From assembly GCA_029060065.1 (NCBI GenBank), contig JAIDUT010000015.1:1-38789 (forward strand): 38,789 nt of DNA, read 5' to 3'. The DNA is from Clostridia bacterium. GTDB taxonomy: Bacteria; Bacillota; Clostridia; Christensenellales; UBA3700. Within the stretch, counting starts at the first letter, position 1; every line of letters begins with the position of its first letter. A program made the translations under genes and the position numbers. Below the pieces are notes generated by a model. The model saw only the letters and a list, made by a program, of their open reading frames with translations. It did not search any database and had not been told where the DNA came from. This document shows, one piece after another, positions 1 through 10,500 of this stretch.

Positions 1-35
1 GCAAATTTTAACTGCTTGAACTATAATGTAATTGA

Positions 36-56
36 GAAAAAACGCCTTTTCAGGCG
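36..56 (-). terminator. Possible second terminator downstream of recD2
   Basis: A 5-bp GC-rich stem (43-47 with 52-56, loop TTTC) is followed on the minus strand by a run of six T. It lies about 115 bases past the recD2 stop and would back up the stronger terminator at 130-161. The rest of 1-129 is AT-rich and holds only short palindromes (65-78 and 95-109); I see no gene in it. Confidence 0.5.
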
Positions 57-129
57 ATTACAAGAAAAGTATACTTTTTTTGGAAAAAATGAAGAGATTT
101 TCTAAATCTTAGAATTTTTAGTAGTAAAA

Positions 130-161
130 TAAAAACCGCGCGATTTTTTGCGTGGTTTTTT
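130..161 (-). terminator. Intrinsic terminator of the metK-recD2 transcript
   Basis: Positions 131-141 pair with 150-160 (GC-rich core with one G-T pair, A/T flanks) around an 8-base loop. On the minus strand the stem is followed by T-rich sequence. It starts 12 bases past the recD2 stop. Its A/T symmetry means it could also work in the plus direction. Confidence 0.8.
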
Positions 162-172
162 AGTGACCTCAA

Positions 173-2404
173 CTAGTTACTAATAATCTGATTTATGAAC
201 TCAGCAAGCAAAGTATTTCTCTTTGCGGTATAATTATTACTGACCATTTTCGCGGTACTTTCTTTGGAGCCTTCGATTACGACAAGCGACTTTGCTCTTG
301 TAATTGCGGTATAAAGCAAATTCCTTGTCATAAGGTAAGGATTACCGCCGTAGGCTGTAATAATTACCGCAGGAAACTCCGAACCTTGCGACTTATGAAT
401 ACTTATGGCATACGCCAAAGTCAGTTCGTCAAAGTTCTCTTGTCTATAGGTAGCTATTTTGCCGTCGTCAAATTCGACTTTCATACTTGGCGCGCTCTTG
501 TCGATTGCGACGATGTAGCCGATATCGCCATTGAAAACTCCGCTACCGCTCAAACCGTCGTCGCTGTACCACTCCATTTGATAGTTGTTGACGGTGTGAA
601 TAATCTTATCTCCCTCGCGGAATATATTAGCGCCGGAGCGTATCTCATTCTTAGACTTATCCGGCGCATTGAGCGCCTTTTGCATTTCGACGTTGATATT
701 CTCTACTCCAAGCACGCCTTTTTTTGTAGGACACAGCACTTGAATATCCTTAGGTGTGATGCCGGCAAAGGCGGGCAGTCTTTTGGTAGTCAATTCGATT
801 ACGTTCTTTAGCATAATCGCAGTATCGTTTTGCAGGTCAAAGAAAAAGTCTTTGGACTTATTGTCTATAGTCGGGAAAATTCCGCTGTTGACTTTATGCG
901 CGTTCTCAATAATAAGCGAATCGTCGCTTTGGCGATATATTCTGGTGAGATAATTGATTGGCACTGCTCCGCAGGATATTATATCTGCAAGTACGTTGCC
1001 TGCGCCGACTGACGGTAATTGGTCCTTATCTCCTACGAGTATCAGCCTACCGCCTTTCTTAACAGACCTTATTAATGCGTGAAAGACGTACTCGTCGCAC
1101 ATGCTCACTTCATCGACGATAACGACGTCGGCTTGGAGCCTTGTGTCCTCATTGTAGTTAAAATGCCCCTTTCCGCTCGTGAAATCAAGGTCCAAAAGTC
1201 TGTGTATCGTCTTAGCGTCCTCGCCTGTAGCCTCAGACAGTCGCTTAGAAGCTCTACCTGTGGGAGCGCATAGCGCAACTTTCTTGCCTTGCTTTTTTAA
1301 TATATTGATAATACAGTTGATTATAGTAGTCTTACCCGTACCCGGACCGCCTGTAATTACGTTGACGCCATAACTGACGCAATTCTTAATTGCGTTGATT
1401 TGTCCTTCATGCAGAGTTATGCCGTGAGATTTTTGGTACTGCTCTATATCTACGTCTACGTTAAGGTCTATAGGCTTGGCGTACTTGAGCAAATTTATCA
1501 CACAACTTGCAATGCCGAATTCATTCTCGTAAATTCTTGTCAAGAATATACACTCAGTATCGCCTTGATTGACGATTACTATCTTACCCTGAACCACGCA
1601 GTCGAGTATAATGCCGTTGACAAGATAACCGCACTCGTCTAGGTTCATTCTCAAGAGATTGCATACTTCGTATACGACTTCGCCTCTTGGCAAATAAGTG
1701 TGACCGTTGCGATTTGCACTCTCTTGCAAGACGTGGCTTATCGCAGAACTTATTCTAAATCTGCTAAATTGGTCAAAGCCCATTTTGACGGCAATTTTGT
1801 CTGCCGTAATAAAACCTACGCCGTCTACATCCTCTACCATTTGGTATGGATTTTTCTCTATTATTCTCCTTGTACCCTCGCCGTACTGCTTATAGATACG
1901 CAGAGCTAAATTAAGACTTATATCATAACTTTGAAGATAAACTATCGTGGCTTGCTGTTCTTTATGAACTATGTAGGCTTCGTATATCGCCATTGCCTTT
2001 TTAAGCGATACTCCCTTGACGTTGGCAAGTTTGTTAGGAGCGTTTTCTATCACGTCCAAAGTCGCTGTACCGAACAAATCTACGATATTCTTTGCCGTTA
2101 CTTCGCCCACGCCTGCGAAAAGTCCGCTGGCAAGATAGCGCATAATAGTTTCTTTGTCCTCGGGCTTGGCAATCTTGCATTCTTTGACGTTGAACTGCTC
2201 TCCGAACTTAGCGTTGACGGCAAAATTGCCTTTCATCTCCAAGTACTCGCCCTCTTCAATGGGTGGGAAAATACCTACAGCCGTTTCCAAAACTCCGTCT
2301 GCATTGACATTGATAACGCAATAACCGTTGTCTACGTTGCGGAATACTATCTCTTCAACGTAGCCCTTGAGCGTGTCATATTGTGTATCGTCAAATAAGT
2401 TCAT
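173..2404 (-). CDS. recD2: RecD2-type ATP-dependent DNA helicase
   Basis: Superfamily 1B 5'-3' DNA helicase of the RecD2/YrrC type, which acts in DNA repair without RecBC. The 743-residue length is usual for the family. The first ~320 residues carry the RecD2-specific N-terminal region, including two helix-hairpin-helix-like stretches (GVGEVTAKNIV at 98-108 and GVGFITADKI at 195-204). The helicase core has Walker A GGPGTGKTT at 352-360, Walker B VVIVDEVSM at 427-435, motif III LVGDKDQLPSVG just after, and the C-terminal motif AISIHKSQGSEF typical of UvrD/RecD C-terminal domains. The start is the ATG at 2404, with AGGA six bases upstream. It follows metK by 87 bases, so it probably shares the riboswitch-controlled transcript and ends at the terminator at 130-161. 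RecD2 identity is firm; the in vivo role is known only from the family. Confidence 0.95.
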   Translation of the reverse strand: MNLFDDTQYDTLKGYVEEIVFRNVDNGYCVINVNADGVLETAVGIFPPIEEGEYLEMKGNFAVNAKFGEQFNVKECKIAKPEDKETIMRYLASGLFAGVGEVTAKNIVDLFGTATLDVIENAPNKLANVKGVSLKKAMAIYEAYIVHKEQQATIVYLQSYDISLNLALRIYKQYGEGTRRIIEKNPYQMVEDVDGVGFITADKIAVKMGFDQFSRFRISSAISHVLQESANRNGHTYLPRGEVVYEVCNLLRMNLDECGYLVNGIILDCVVQGKIVIVNQGDTECIFLTRIYENEFGIASCVINLLKYAKPIDLNVDVDIEQYQKSHGITLHEGQINAIKNCVSYGVNVITGGPGTGKTTIINCIINILKKQGKKVALCAPTGRASKRLSEATGEDAKTIHRLLDLDFTSGKGHFNYNEDTRLQADVVIVDEVSMCDEYVFHALIRSVKKGGRLILVGDKDQLPSVGAGNVLADIISCGAVPINYLTRIYRQSDDSLIIENAHKVNSGIFPTIDNKSKDFFFDLQNDTAIMLKNVIELTTKRLPAFAGITPKDIQVLCPTKKGVLGVENINVEMQKALNAPDKSKNEIRSGANIFREGDKIIHTVNNYQMEWYSDDGLSGSGVFNGDIGYIVAIDKSAPSMKVEFDDGKIATYRQENFDELTLAYAISIHKSQGSEFPAVIITAYGGNPYLMTRNLLYTAITRAKSLVVIEGSKESTAKMVSNNYTAKRNTLLAEFINQIISN

Positions 2405-2433
2405 ACGCGTTCCTATTCGTTTGAATCCATTCA

Positions 2434-2491
2434 GTATGACGTATCAGTCGCATTTCGACTGTAGCGAAGCGGAATGGAGAAATCTCTATTG
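2434..2491 (+). repeat. Intergenic hairpin repeat, copy A
   Basis: The 36-base core at 2451-2486 matches 32 of 36 bases with the reverse complement of 15285-15320. Within the core the first seven bases (CATTTCG) can pair with bases 20-26 (CGGAATG), giving a small hairpin. It fills most of the gap between metK and recD2 and ends about five bases before the metK stop. Similar short sequences ending in GGAGAAATC are dispersed in many bacterial genomes; no coding function is apparent. Confidence 0.7.
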
Positions 2492-3682
2492 CTAATCCAA
2501 CTGCCTAGCCATCACCTTAATTTCTTCAGCCTTGTCTGTCATCTCCCACCTAAAGCCTTGGTCCTCTCTGCCGAAGTGTCCGTAATTGCTCGTCTTGGCA
2601 AATTGCGGTTTTCTCAACTCAAGTTGTTCGATGATTGCGAGTGGGCGCATATCGAATACTTTTTCTATTATTATTGCAATCTGCGCGTTGGAATACTTGC
2701 TTGTGCCAAATGTATTGACGTTGATTGATACAGGTTTAGCCACGCCGATAGCGTAAGCTACGTCAAGTTGACACTTGTCGGCAATACCGCTTGCGACAAT
2801 ATTCTTGCAGACGTATCTAGCCATATAGCAAGCCGACCTATCCACCTTGGTGCTGTCTTTGCCGGAGAATGCTCCGCCACCGTGAGGACAGTAACCGCCG
2901 TAAGTGTCTACGATAATCTTTCTGCCGGTAAGCCCGCTGTCGCCTTGCGGTCCGCCAACTACAAATCTACCCGTAGGATTAATGTATATCTTGGTGTCGC
3001 TATCTATCAAATTAGCGGGAATTACGCTGTCTATTATATGCTTCTTAACGTCAGCTCTCAAAGTATCCATATCTACGTCCTCACTGTGTTGAGTAGATAC
3101 AACTATGGCTTCGATACGGCTTACTTTGTCGTCTACGTACTCTACCGATACTTGAGCCTTGCCGTCGGGTCGCAAATAACTCAACTCTCCGCTCTTGCGA
3201 ACTTTGGTGAGTCTGTCGGTGAGCTTGTGAGCTAAGTATATAGGCATCGGCATGAGCGTAGGAGTTTCATTGCAGGCAAAGCCAAACATCATACCTTGAT
3301 CGCCCGCGCCTATTAGGTCGTATTTATCGCCGGTGTTCTCTTTGTTTTCCACCGAGCTATCAACGCCCATTGCTATATCTGGCGACTGTCTGTCAAGTCT
3401 TACTATAACTTCGCATTTATTGCCGTCCAAGCCTTTTTCCTCGCTGTCGTAACCTATGTCCAGCACGGCTTTGCGAACTATTGCCTCATAGTCTACCTGC
3501 GCCTTTGACGTGATTTCGCCCATTACAAGCACAAAGCCGGTATTGGTACAGGTTTCGCAAGCCACACGGCTTGTAGGGTCAACTGCTAGCAACGCGTCGA
3601 GCACGCTGTCGGAAATCTTATCGCATACCTTGTCGGGATGTCCTTCGGTTACGCTCTCGCTGGTAAATAATCTTTTTATCAT
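2492..3682 (-). CDS. metK: S-adenosylmethionine synthetase
   Basis: Makes S-adenosylmethionine from methionine and ATP, the methyl donor for the several methyltransferases in this window. The 396 residues match the usual family length. Visible signatures are [12 protein letters not shown] at 14-25 (ATP/metal binding), [12 protein letters not shown] near 127 and the glycine-rich loop [14 protein letters not shown] near 252. The start is the ATG at 3682, with AGGAG at 3688-3692. The upstream region is a SAM-I riboswitch with its own terminator, so the enzyme is feedback-controlled by its product at the RNA level. It is followed by recD2 with a repeat element between them. Identification is certain. 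Confidence 0.98.
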   Translation of the reverse strand: MIKRLFTSESVTEGHPDKVCDKISDSVLDALLAVDPTSRVACETCTNTGFVLVMGEITSKAQVDYEAIVRKAVLDIGYDSEEKGLDGNKCEVIVRLDRQSPDIAMGVDSSVENKENTGDKYDLIGAGDQGMMFGFACNETPTLMPMPIYLAHKLTDRLTKVRKSGELSYLRPDGKAQVSVEYVDDKVSRIEAIVVSTQHSEDVDMDTLRADVKKHIIDSVIPANLIDSDTKIYINPTGRFVVGGPQGDSGLTGRKIIVDTYGGYCPHGGGAFSGKDSTKVDRSACYMARYVCKNIVASGIADKCQLDVAYAIGVAKPVSINVNTFGTSKYSNAQIAIIIEKVFDMRPLAIIEQLELRKPQFAKTSNYGHFGREDQGFRWEMTDKAEEIKVMARQLD

Positions 3683-3693
3683 TATGTTCTCCT

Positions 3694-3730
3694 AAAAAAA
3701 GTCGCTCTACCCGGATAGTATAGCGACTTT
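3694..3730 (-). terminator. Riboswitch-controlled terminator before metK
   Basis: On the minus strand AAAGTCGCT (3722-3730) pairs perfectly with AGCGACTTT (3698-3706), followed at once by a T-run that abuts the metK Shine-Dalgarno site. The competing antiterminator can be seen: GATAGAATA in the 3' strand of aptamer helix P1 (about 3732-3740) can pair, with one mismatch, with TATACTATC inside the terminator (about 3714-3722). SAM binding would free the terminator. Confidence 0.9.
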
Positions 3731-3732
3731 GT

Positions 3733-3827
3733 ATTCTATCTATCAAGTATACTTGCGGAATTTAGCACCTTACAAGAGGTTGCTGTGTGTTCTCAGTGTC
3801 CGTCACTCCCACACTCTCTATAGAATT
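3733..3827 (-). promoter_or_regulatory. SAM-I (S-box) riboswitch aptamer
   Basis: Read on the minus strand, the region shows the S-box conserved order: AGAGAG, then GGGAGTGACGGACACTGA, then CAGCAACC, then AGGTGCTAAATTCC. Helix P1 is formed by ATTCTAT near 3826 and ATAGAAT at 3733-3739, and a small CAAGT/ACTTG hairpin precedes the 3' strand. A terminator and metK follow directly. The S-box is known to bind SAM and switch off methionine and SAM genes, mainly in Firmicutes. Here it controls metK and probably recD2 through read-through. Confidence 0.93.
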
Positions 3828-3836
3828 TAATATTTA

Positions 3837-3865
3837 ATTGTACTTTCCGATACCTCTTCCGTCAC
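3837..3865 (-). promoter_or_regulatory. Probable promoter of the metK riboswitch transcript
   Basis: GTGACG (3860-3865) and TACAAT (3837-3842) are 17 bases apart. The expected start near 3830 sits just before the 5' strand of aptamer helix P1. The -35 box lies inside one arm of the hairpin element at 3861-3906. The -35 matches only four of six consensus bases. Confidence 0.5.
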
Positions 3866-3906
3866 TTCGGCTAAGGTTAAGATTTTTCCGCTTAGATCGA
3901 AATGAC
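3861..3906. repeat. Imperfect inverted repeat between rpoC and metK (degenerate copy C)
   Basis: Arms 3861-3875 and 3891-3906 are inverted copies with a bulge and one mismatch, around a 15-base loop. On the minus strand 3879-3904 resembles a shortened form of the repeats at 2451-2486 and 15285-15320 (shared CATTTCGA, AAGCGG and AAATCT blocks). There is no T-run next to it, so I do not call it an rpoC terminator. Confidence 0.5.
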
Positions 3907-3927
3907 GTTAGAAATATCAATTATATT

Positions 3928-6900
3928 TTAGTCTTCGATATCGTCTTCGCCTGCGAACTTATGCTCGAGGTCCTCTTCGACGATATGGTTCTCTACGCCG
4001 TTTGCCGGAAGAGCTACAATATTGCGGTATCTCTTCATACCTGTACCTGCAGGAATAAGTTTACCGAGTATAACGTTCTCTTTAAGTCCGACGAGGTGGT
4101 CTACCTTGTTCTTAATAGCGGCTTCCGTCAATACCTTTGCAGTTTCTTGGAAGGAAGCGGCGGAGAGGAATGATTCGGTAGCCAAAGCGGCTTTGGTGAT
4201 ACCAAGCAACGTTCTCTTAGCGATTGCAGGTCTGCCACCCTCTTCGATAGTCTTTTCGTTCTCAGCTTCATACGCAAATATATCTACGTATTCGCCCGGC
4301 ATCATGCTCGTGTCGCCTTGATTCTCAATCTTGACTTTGCGAAGCATTTGTCTTACAACGATTTCGATATGCTTTTCGTTGATGTCAACACCTGCGCTGG
4401 CGTAAGGTATCTTAACTTCTTTGATGATATATTCCTGTACGTCCTTTGCGCCCTTGGTGCGGAGCAAGTCTTGAGGATATATGCTACCTTGCGTCAATAC
4501 TTCGCCGGCTGTAACCTTTTGACCGTTCTCGACTTTGAGCTTTTGACCGAATACCAACTTGTAATCTTTCTTCTCGCTGTCAGCCTTTGCTGGATTAATA
4601 GTCAATACGTGCTTTTCGTTGTCGATAGACACTTCGCCTGCGATTTCAGCTATGAGAGCTTGACCCTTTGGACGTCTTGCTTCAAACAACTCTTCGACTC
4701 TCGGTAGACCGTTGGTGATATCGCCAGACAATGCTACACCGCCCGTGTGGAAGGTTCTCATCGTCAACTGCGTACCCGGCTCGCCTATTGATTGAGCGGC
4801 GATTATACCGACTGCTTCGCCAAGTTTTACCGAATTGCCGGAAGCCATGTTCTTACCGTAGCACTTTGCGCAAACGCCGTGTGCAGACTTACAGTTGAGA
4901 ATGCTTCTAATCTTAACTTTTCTTATACCGGCATTTGCAATGGCTTGCGCTTGCTCAAGAGAAATCATAGCGTCTTTTTCTACTATAACTTCGCCCTTAT
5001 CGCCAAGTATATCCGTCATTACGTATCTGCCGTCGATTCTCTCGATAAACTCTTTGGTGTTGTCGCCTTCGAGTACGATATCCATACCTCTGGTGTCGCC
5101 ACAGTCGAGTTCGTTGACGATAACGTCTTGACATACGTCTACAAGACGACGGGTCAAATAACCTGAGTCAGCCGTCTTAAGAGCCGTATCCGCCATACCT
5201 TTACGTCCGCCGTGTGAAGATATGAAGTACTCAAGTACAGACAAGCCCTCACGAAGCGAAGCCTTAATTGGCAATTCAATGGTTCTACCTGACGGGTCAG
5301 CGACAAGACCTTTCATACCGCAAAGCTGTGAAATCTGAGTCATGCTACCACGCGCGCCGGAGTTTGCCATCATCCAAATCGGGTTGAAGTCGTCAAGACC
5401 TTTCTTGAGTTCGACGTTGATGTCGGCAATAGCTTTTTGCCATACGGCAATAGTTTGCTTATATCTGTCCTCTTCGGTGAGAAGACCTTTCTTGAATTGC
5501 TTTTCGATTTTAACAACGTTCTCGTCTGCCTTAGCAACGATTTCCTTCTTCATAGGAGGTACGTGCATATCGAATACGCTGGCGGTGATTGCTCCGATAG
5601 TGGAGAACTTATAACCTTGCGCCTTTATTTTATCCAATATTATAGAAGTTTCGGTCGCGCCCTTGTACTTGAAGCAAGCGTCTACTATCTTTGATAACAC
5701 TTTCTTATCAACGGTCGTGTTGATTTCAAGGTCAAGCTTCTGCTCAGGAGTTTCTCTCGGCACGAAGTGCAAGTCTTGCGGTATTGCAGTGTTGAAAATT
5801 ATTCTACCGATAGTAGTATTCTTCAATATCTTGGAATACTTAACTCCGCCGATTTCCTTAGATACTCTCACGTGGATTGGCGTTTGGAGAGTAATTTGTC
5901 CGGCATGATATGCCATTAACGCTTCTTCGGGATTTCTAAAGCATCTACGCTCATTCTCATTCAATCCGTCTTCTCTTACCATAGTCATATAGTAAGAACC
6001 GATAACCATATCCTGCGTAGGCGATACGACAGGCTTGCCGTCGCTCAACTTGAGAATATTGTTGGTAGAAAGCATCAAGAATCTAGCTTCCGTTCTTGCC
6101 TCGATAGAGAGCGGAACGTGTACTGCCATTTGGTCGCCGTCAAAGTCGGCGTTGAACGCGCTACATACGAGCGGGTGCAACTTGATTGCTCTACCTTCTA
6201 CGAGTACAGGCTCAAATGCTTGAATTGAAAGTCTGTGCAAAGACGGAGCGCGGTTGAGAAGTACCGGATGGTCCTTGATTACTTCTTCGAGTATATCCCA
6301 TACTACTACGTCTTGAGCTCTTTCAATTACTCTCTTTGCGTTCTTGATATTAAGACAAATACCTCTGTCAACAAGTTTCTTCATTACGAAAGGCTTGAAT
6401 AGCTCAATAGCCATTTCCTTAGGAATACCGCATTGGTACATCTTAAGTTCAGGTCCTACGACGATAACCGAACGACCGGAATAGTCGACACGCTTACCCA
6501 AAAGGTTTTGACGGAAACGTCCTTGCTTACCTTTGAGAAGAGCCGTCAAAGACTTGAGTTCTCTGTTGCCCGGTCCGGTGACAGCCTTACCTCTACGACC
6601 GTTGTCGATGAGGGCGTCTACGGCTTCTTGCAACATTCTCTTTTCGTTTCTTACGATGATTTCCGGAGCGCCGAACTCAATGAGCTTCTTAAGTCTGTTG
6701 TTACGGTTGATTACTCTGCGATACAAATCGTTGAGGTCGGAAGCGGCATATCTACCGCCGTCGAGCGGTACCATAGGACGAAGTTCAGGCGGAAGTACGG
6801 GAAGTACGTCCAAAATCATCCACTCGGGTCTGTTACCGCTTACTCGGAATGCTTCGATTACATCTAGGCGCTTAACGGCTTTGGTTCTCTTTGCATTGTT

Positions 6901-7518
6901 AGCCTTATCCGCGCTGTCTGCAATAATTGCCTTAAGCTCAGCAGATTCTTTCTCGAGGTCGATATTGGAAAGCAATTCTTTGATTGCTTCCGCGCCCATT
7001 CCTACTCTAAAAGAGCCAAGACCTAAATCCTTATATCTCTCTTTGATTTCTGCAAGTTCTTTGTCTTCGATTACGTCCTTATAGTTGACGTCGGTCATGC
7101 CGGGGTCGAGAACTACGTACTTATTGAAATAAAGTACTAAGTCTACGTCCTTTGGCGACATATCAAGAGCTACGCTAATTCTTGAAGGTACACCCTTGTA
7201 ATACCATATATGAGATACCGGAGCCGCAAGTTCTATGTGACCCATTCTCTCTCTTCTTACTTTTGCTTTCGTAACTTCTACTCCGCACTTGTCGCAGATT
7301 ACGCCCTTATATCTAATGCGCTTATACTTACCGCAGTGGCACTCCCAGTCCTTGGTTGGTCCAAAAATCTTTTCACAGAACAAGCCGTCTTTCTCCGGTT
7401 TCTGCGTTCTGTAGTTGATAGTCTCCGGCTTCAAAACTTCGCCGTGCGACCAAGATCTGATTTTATCGGGAGAGGCTACGCCTATTTTTATAGAATCAAA
7501 ATTATTTACTTCTGACAT
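3928..7518 (-). CDS. rpoC: DNA-directed RNA polymerase subunit beta'
   Basis: Largest catalytic subunit of RNA polymerase. It has 1196 residues, usual for a Gram-positive RpoC. Visible are the N-terminal zinc ribbon (C60, C62, C75, C78), the active-site [10 protein letters not shown] at 456-465 whose three Asp bind catalytic Mg2+, the trigger-loop region with [16 protein letters not shown], and a second zinc site around [13 protein letters not shown]. The start ATG at 7518 has a strong AAGGAGG ribosome binding site. It lies 11 bases after rpoB and must be co-transcribed with it. There is no clear intrinsic terminator before the metK promoter region, so some read-through into the riboswitch is possible. 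Identification is certain. Confidence 0.99.
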   Translation of the reverse strand: MSEVNNFDSIKIGVASPDKIRSWSHGEVLKPETINYRTQKPEKDGLFCEKIFGPTKDWECHCGKYKRIRYKGVICDKCGVEVTKAKVRRERMGHIELAAPVSHIWYYKGVPSRISVALDMSPKDVDLVLYFNKYVVLDPGMTDVNYKDVIEDKELAEIKERYKDLGLGSFRVGMGAEAIKELLSNIDLEKESAELKAIIADSADKANNAKRTKAVKRLDVIEAFRVSGNRPEWMILDVLPVLPPELRPMVPLDGGRYAASDLNDLYRRVINRNNRLKKLIEFGAPEIIVRNEKRMLQEAVDALIDNGRRGKAVTGPGNRELKSLTALLKGKQGRFRQNLLGKRVDYSGRSVIVVGPELKMYQCGIPKEMAIELFKPFVMKKLVDRGICLNIKNAKRVIERAQDVVVWDILEEVIKDHPVLLNRAPSLHRLSIQAFEPVLVEGRAIKLHPLVCSAFNADFDGDQMAVHVPLSIEARTEARFLMLSTNNILKLSDGKPVVSPTQDMVIGSYYMTMVREDGLNENERRCFRNPEEALMAYHAGQITLQTPIHVRVSKEIGGVKYSKILKNTTIGRIIFNTAIPQDLHFVPRETPEQKLDLEINTTVDKKVLSKIVDACFKYKGATETSIILDKIKAQGYKFSTIGAITASVFDMHVPPMKKEIVAKADENVVKIEKQFKKGLLTEEDRYKQTIAVWQKAIADINVELKKGLDDFNPIWMMANSGARGSMTQISQLCGMKGLVADPSGRTIELPIKASLREGLSVLEYFISSHGGRKGMADTALKTADSGYLTRRLVDVCQDVIVNELDCGDTRGMDIVLEGDNTKEFIERIDGRYVMTDILGDKGEVIVEKDAMISLEQAQAIANAGIRKVKIRSILNCKSAHGVCAKCYGKNMASGNSVKLGEAVGIIAAQSIGEPGTQLTMRTFHTGGVALSGDITNGLPRVEELFEARRPKGQALIAEIAGEVSIDNEKHVLTINPAKADSEKKDYKLVFGQKLKVENGQKVTAGEVLTQGSIYPQDLLRTKGAKDVQEYIIKEVKIPYASAGVDINEKHIEIVVRQMLRKVKIENQGDTSMMPGEYVDIFAYEAENEKTIEEGGRPAIAKRTLLGITKAALATESFLSAASFQETAKVLTEAAIKNKVDHLVGLKENVILGKLIPAGTGMKRYRNIVALPANGVENHIVEEDLEHKFAGEDDIED

Positions 7519-7529
7519 TTCACGCCTCC

Positions 7530-10500
7530 TTAATTTTCGTCGTCTTCAAACATATTGCTGAAGATGTCGTCGTCTTTATCGTCGCCGTCGGAATCGCCAA
7601 ACGGATTGCCGTCGCCAAAGCTAAAGATATCGTCTTGAGAGCCGAGATCGAAGATATCAACCTCTTTGCCATCTGCGCTGTTATCGTGTTCTTCATAATA
7701 CTCGCCTTCTTCTTCGACGGTTTCGCGAAGTCCGATTTCTTCTTTGTTTTCATTGAGAACTTTAACGTCAAGACCGAGAGCTTGGAATTCCTTTATCAAT
7801 ACCTTGAAAGATTCCGGAGTACCCGGCTCGGTTATAGGCGTGCCCTTGACAATTGATTCATAAGTCTTAACTCTACCTACTACGTCGTCTGACTTAACCG
7901 TCAATATCTCTTGCAAGATATTTGCCGCGCCGTAAGCCTCAAGAGCCCAAACTTCCATTTCACCGAATCTCTGTCCGCCGAATTGCGCCTTACCGCCAAG
8001 AGGCTGTTGCGTAACCAAGCTGTACGGACCTGTTGATCTTGCGTGAATCTTCTCATCAACCAAGTGACAAAGCTTGAGCATATACATGTAGCCGACCGTA
8101 ACTGGGTTTTCAAACTTCTCGCCAGTTCTGCCGTCGTAAAGCTCTATCTTACCGTTTTCAGGCAAACCGTTCTCGACAAGTAATTGCTTGATATCGGCCT
8201 CGGTAGCTCCGTCGAATACCGGAGTAGAAATATGCCATCCGCAAGCCTTTGCTACTAGGCCCAAGTGAACTTCAAGTACCTGACCTATGTTCATACGTGA
8301 AGGAACGCCCAATGGGTTAAGCACTATTTGAAGCGGAGTTCCGTCAGGCATGAACGGCATGTCTTCTCTTGGAAGTACTCTTGATACAACGCCCTTGTTA
8401 CCGTGACGACCGGACATCTTATCGCCTACGCCGATCTTACGCTTTTGAGCTATATAAACTCTAACGAGTTTGCTTACGCCAGGAGAAAGCTCTTTGCTGT
8501 TTTCTTTAGTGAATACCTTAACGTCTACGACGATACCCGACTGACCGTGAGGCAATCTCAAAGAAGTATCTCTTACTTCTCTTGACTTCTCGCCGAAGAT
8601 AGCTCTCAAAAGTCTTTCTTCAGGAGTGAGTTCCGTTTCGCCCTTAGGCGTTACTCTGCCGACGAGAATATCACCGCTGTGGACTTCCGCGCCGGGGATA
8701 ATGATACCGTCTTCGTCAAGATATTTCAACGCGTCGTCGCCAAGGTTTGGAATATCTCTAGTGATTTGCTCCTCGCCGAGTTTGGTATCTCTGCTTTCTA
8801 TCTCGTACTCTTCTATATGGATAGAAGTAAATACGTCGTCTTTTACAAGATCTTCATTGATAAGTATAGCGTCCTCGTAGTTGTAACCTTCCCAAGACAT
8901 GTAGCCTATGAGTATGTTTCTACCGAGCGACAGCTCACCGTTGCAAGTAGACGGACCGTCTGCAAGTACCATACCCTTGCTTACTCTCTGTCCCTTGTTG
9001 ACAATCGGTTTTTGAATGATACACGTACCTGCGTTGGACCTTTCGAACTTTTGCAAAGTATACGTGTCTAATGCGCCGTCGTCGCGTCTTACGCCTATCT
9101 CGCTTGAAGATACGCTCTCGACAAATCCGTCGTTTCTTGCAATAACCATAACGCCGGAATCGTAAGCAATCTTATGTTCGATACCCGTGCCGATAAACGG
9201 AGCTTCCGGTCTTAAAAGAGGAACTGCCTGACGTTGCATGTTAGAACCCATCAACGCGCGGGCGGTATCGTCGTTTTCGAGGAACGGAATAAGCGCCGCG
9301 GCAACAGATACGAGTTGCTTAGGCGAAACGTCCATATAGCTGACTTCGTTTTGGTTAAACTCTCTTATATCGCCTCTGTGACGGCAAGTTACACGGGCTG
9401 TAGCAAACGAACCGTCTTCATTGAGTTGCGCGTTTGCTTGCGCTACGATGTACTTATCCTCTTCGTCAGCTTGCAAATATTGTACTTCGTCGGTGACGTA
9501 GCTTATCTCTTTGCCCTCTGCATCTTGCTTCTTAACTACCTTGCGGTACGGAGCTTCGATAAATCCGTACTCGTTGACTCTTGCATAGGTAGCAAGCGAA
9601 GATATAAGACCTATGTTTTGACCTTCAGGAGTTTCGATAGGACACATACGGCCGTAATGCGTATGGTGAATATCGCGCACTTCAAAGGAAGCTCTTTCTC
9701 TGTTAAGACCTCCGGGACCGAGCGCCGACAACTTACGCTTGTGAGTAAGTTCCGCGATAGGATTGTGGTGATCCATAAATTGCGAAAGCTGTGACGAGCA
9801 GAAGAACTCTTTGATTACCGCTGTCACCGGCTTGATATTGATAAATGTCTGAGCTTTGAATTCACCGTCTGCTTGAGTTACCAGCATCTTCTCCTTGATG
9901 CCTCTGTCAAGTCTTGTAAGACCTACTCTGAATTGATTTTGCAACAACTCGCCTACCGAACGTATTCTTCTGTTGGCAAGGTGGTCGATATTGTCCTTTT
10001 CGCCAAAGCCTACGGAAAGTCCGAGGTTATAAGATACGGTAGCGACAACGTCGTCAAGAGTAAGATTTTTAATAACAAGTTTATCTCTGTTTTCAGGCAA
10101 CTTGATAGCGTTCTTCAAATCTTCAAGTTCTTGATTTTCTTGCATCAATTTTACAAGCGCAGGAGCGTACACCTTTTCCAATATGCCCAACTCTTTTGCG
10201 GTAAAGTCAATCTTATCGCCATAGTATGACTTGAGATACTCAATCATATCAACGGTGTTGTTACCAATAACCTTAAACTCTTCAGGCTCGTCTTCCTTGA
10301 CGTTCTTTTTCTTGAGGTAAACTACGTTAACACCTGCGTTTTGTATTGCAGTTGCCGTCTTAAGATCGACTACTTGTCCTTGCTCTGCCAATACTTCTCC
10401 GTCCGCACTTACGACGTCTTTTGCCAAAGTATGTCCTTCGATTCTCGTAGCAAGCGCAAGTTTTTTATTGACTTTATATCTGCCTACGCGCATAAAGTTG

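Noticed and set aside
6533..7084. A 183-codon open frame on the plus strand opposite rpoC (and similar long ones opposite rpoB at 9234-9794)
   Set aside because: Lies fully antisense to highly conserved rpoC/rpoB, has no ribosome binding site or recognisable domain, and is a by-product of codon bias.
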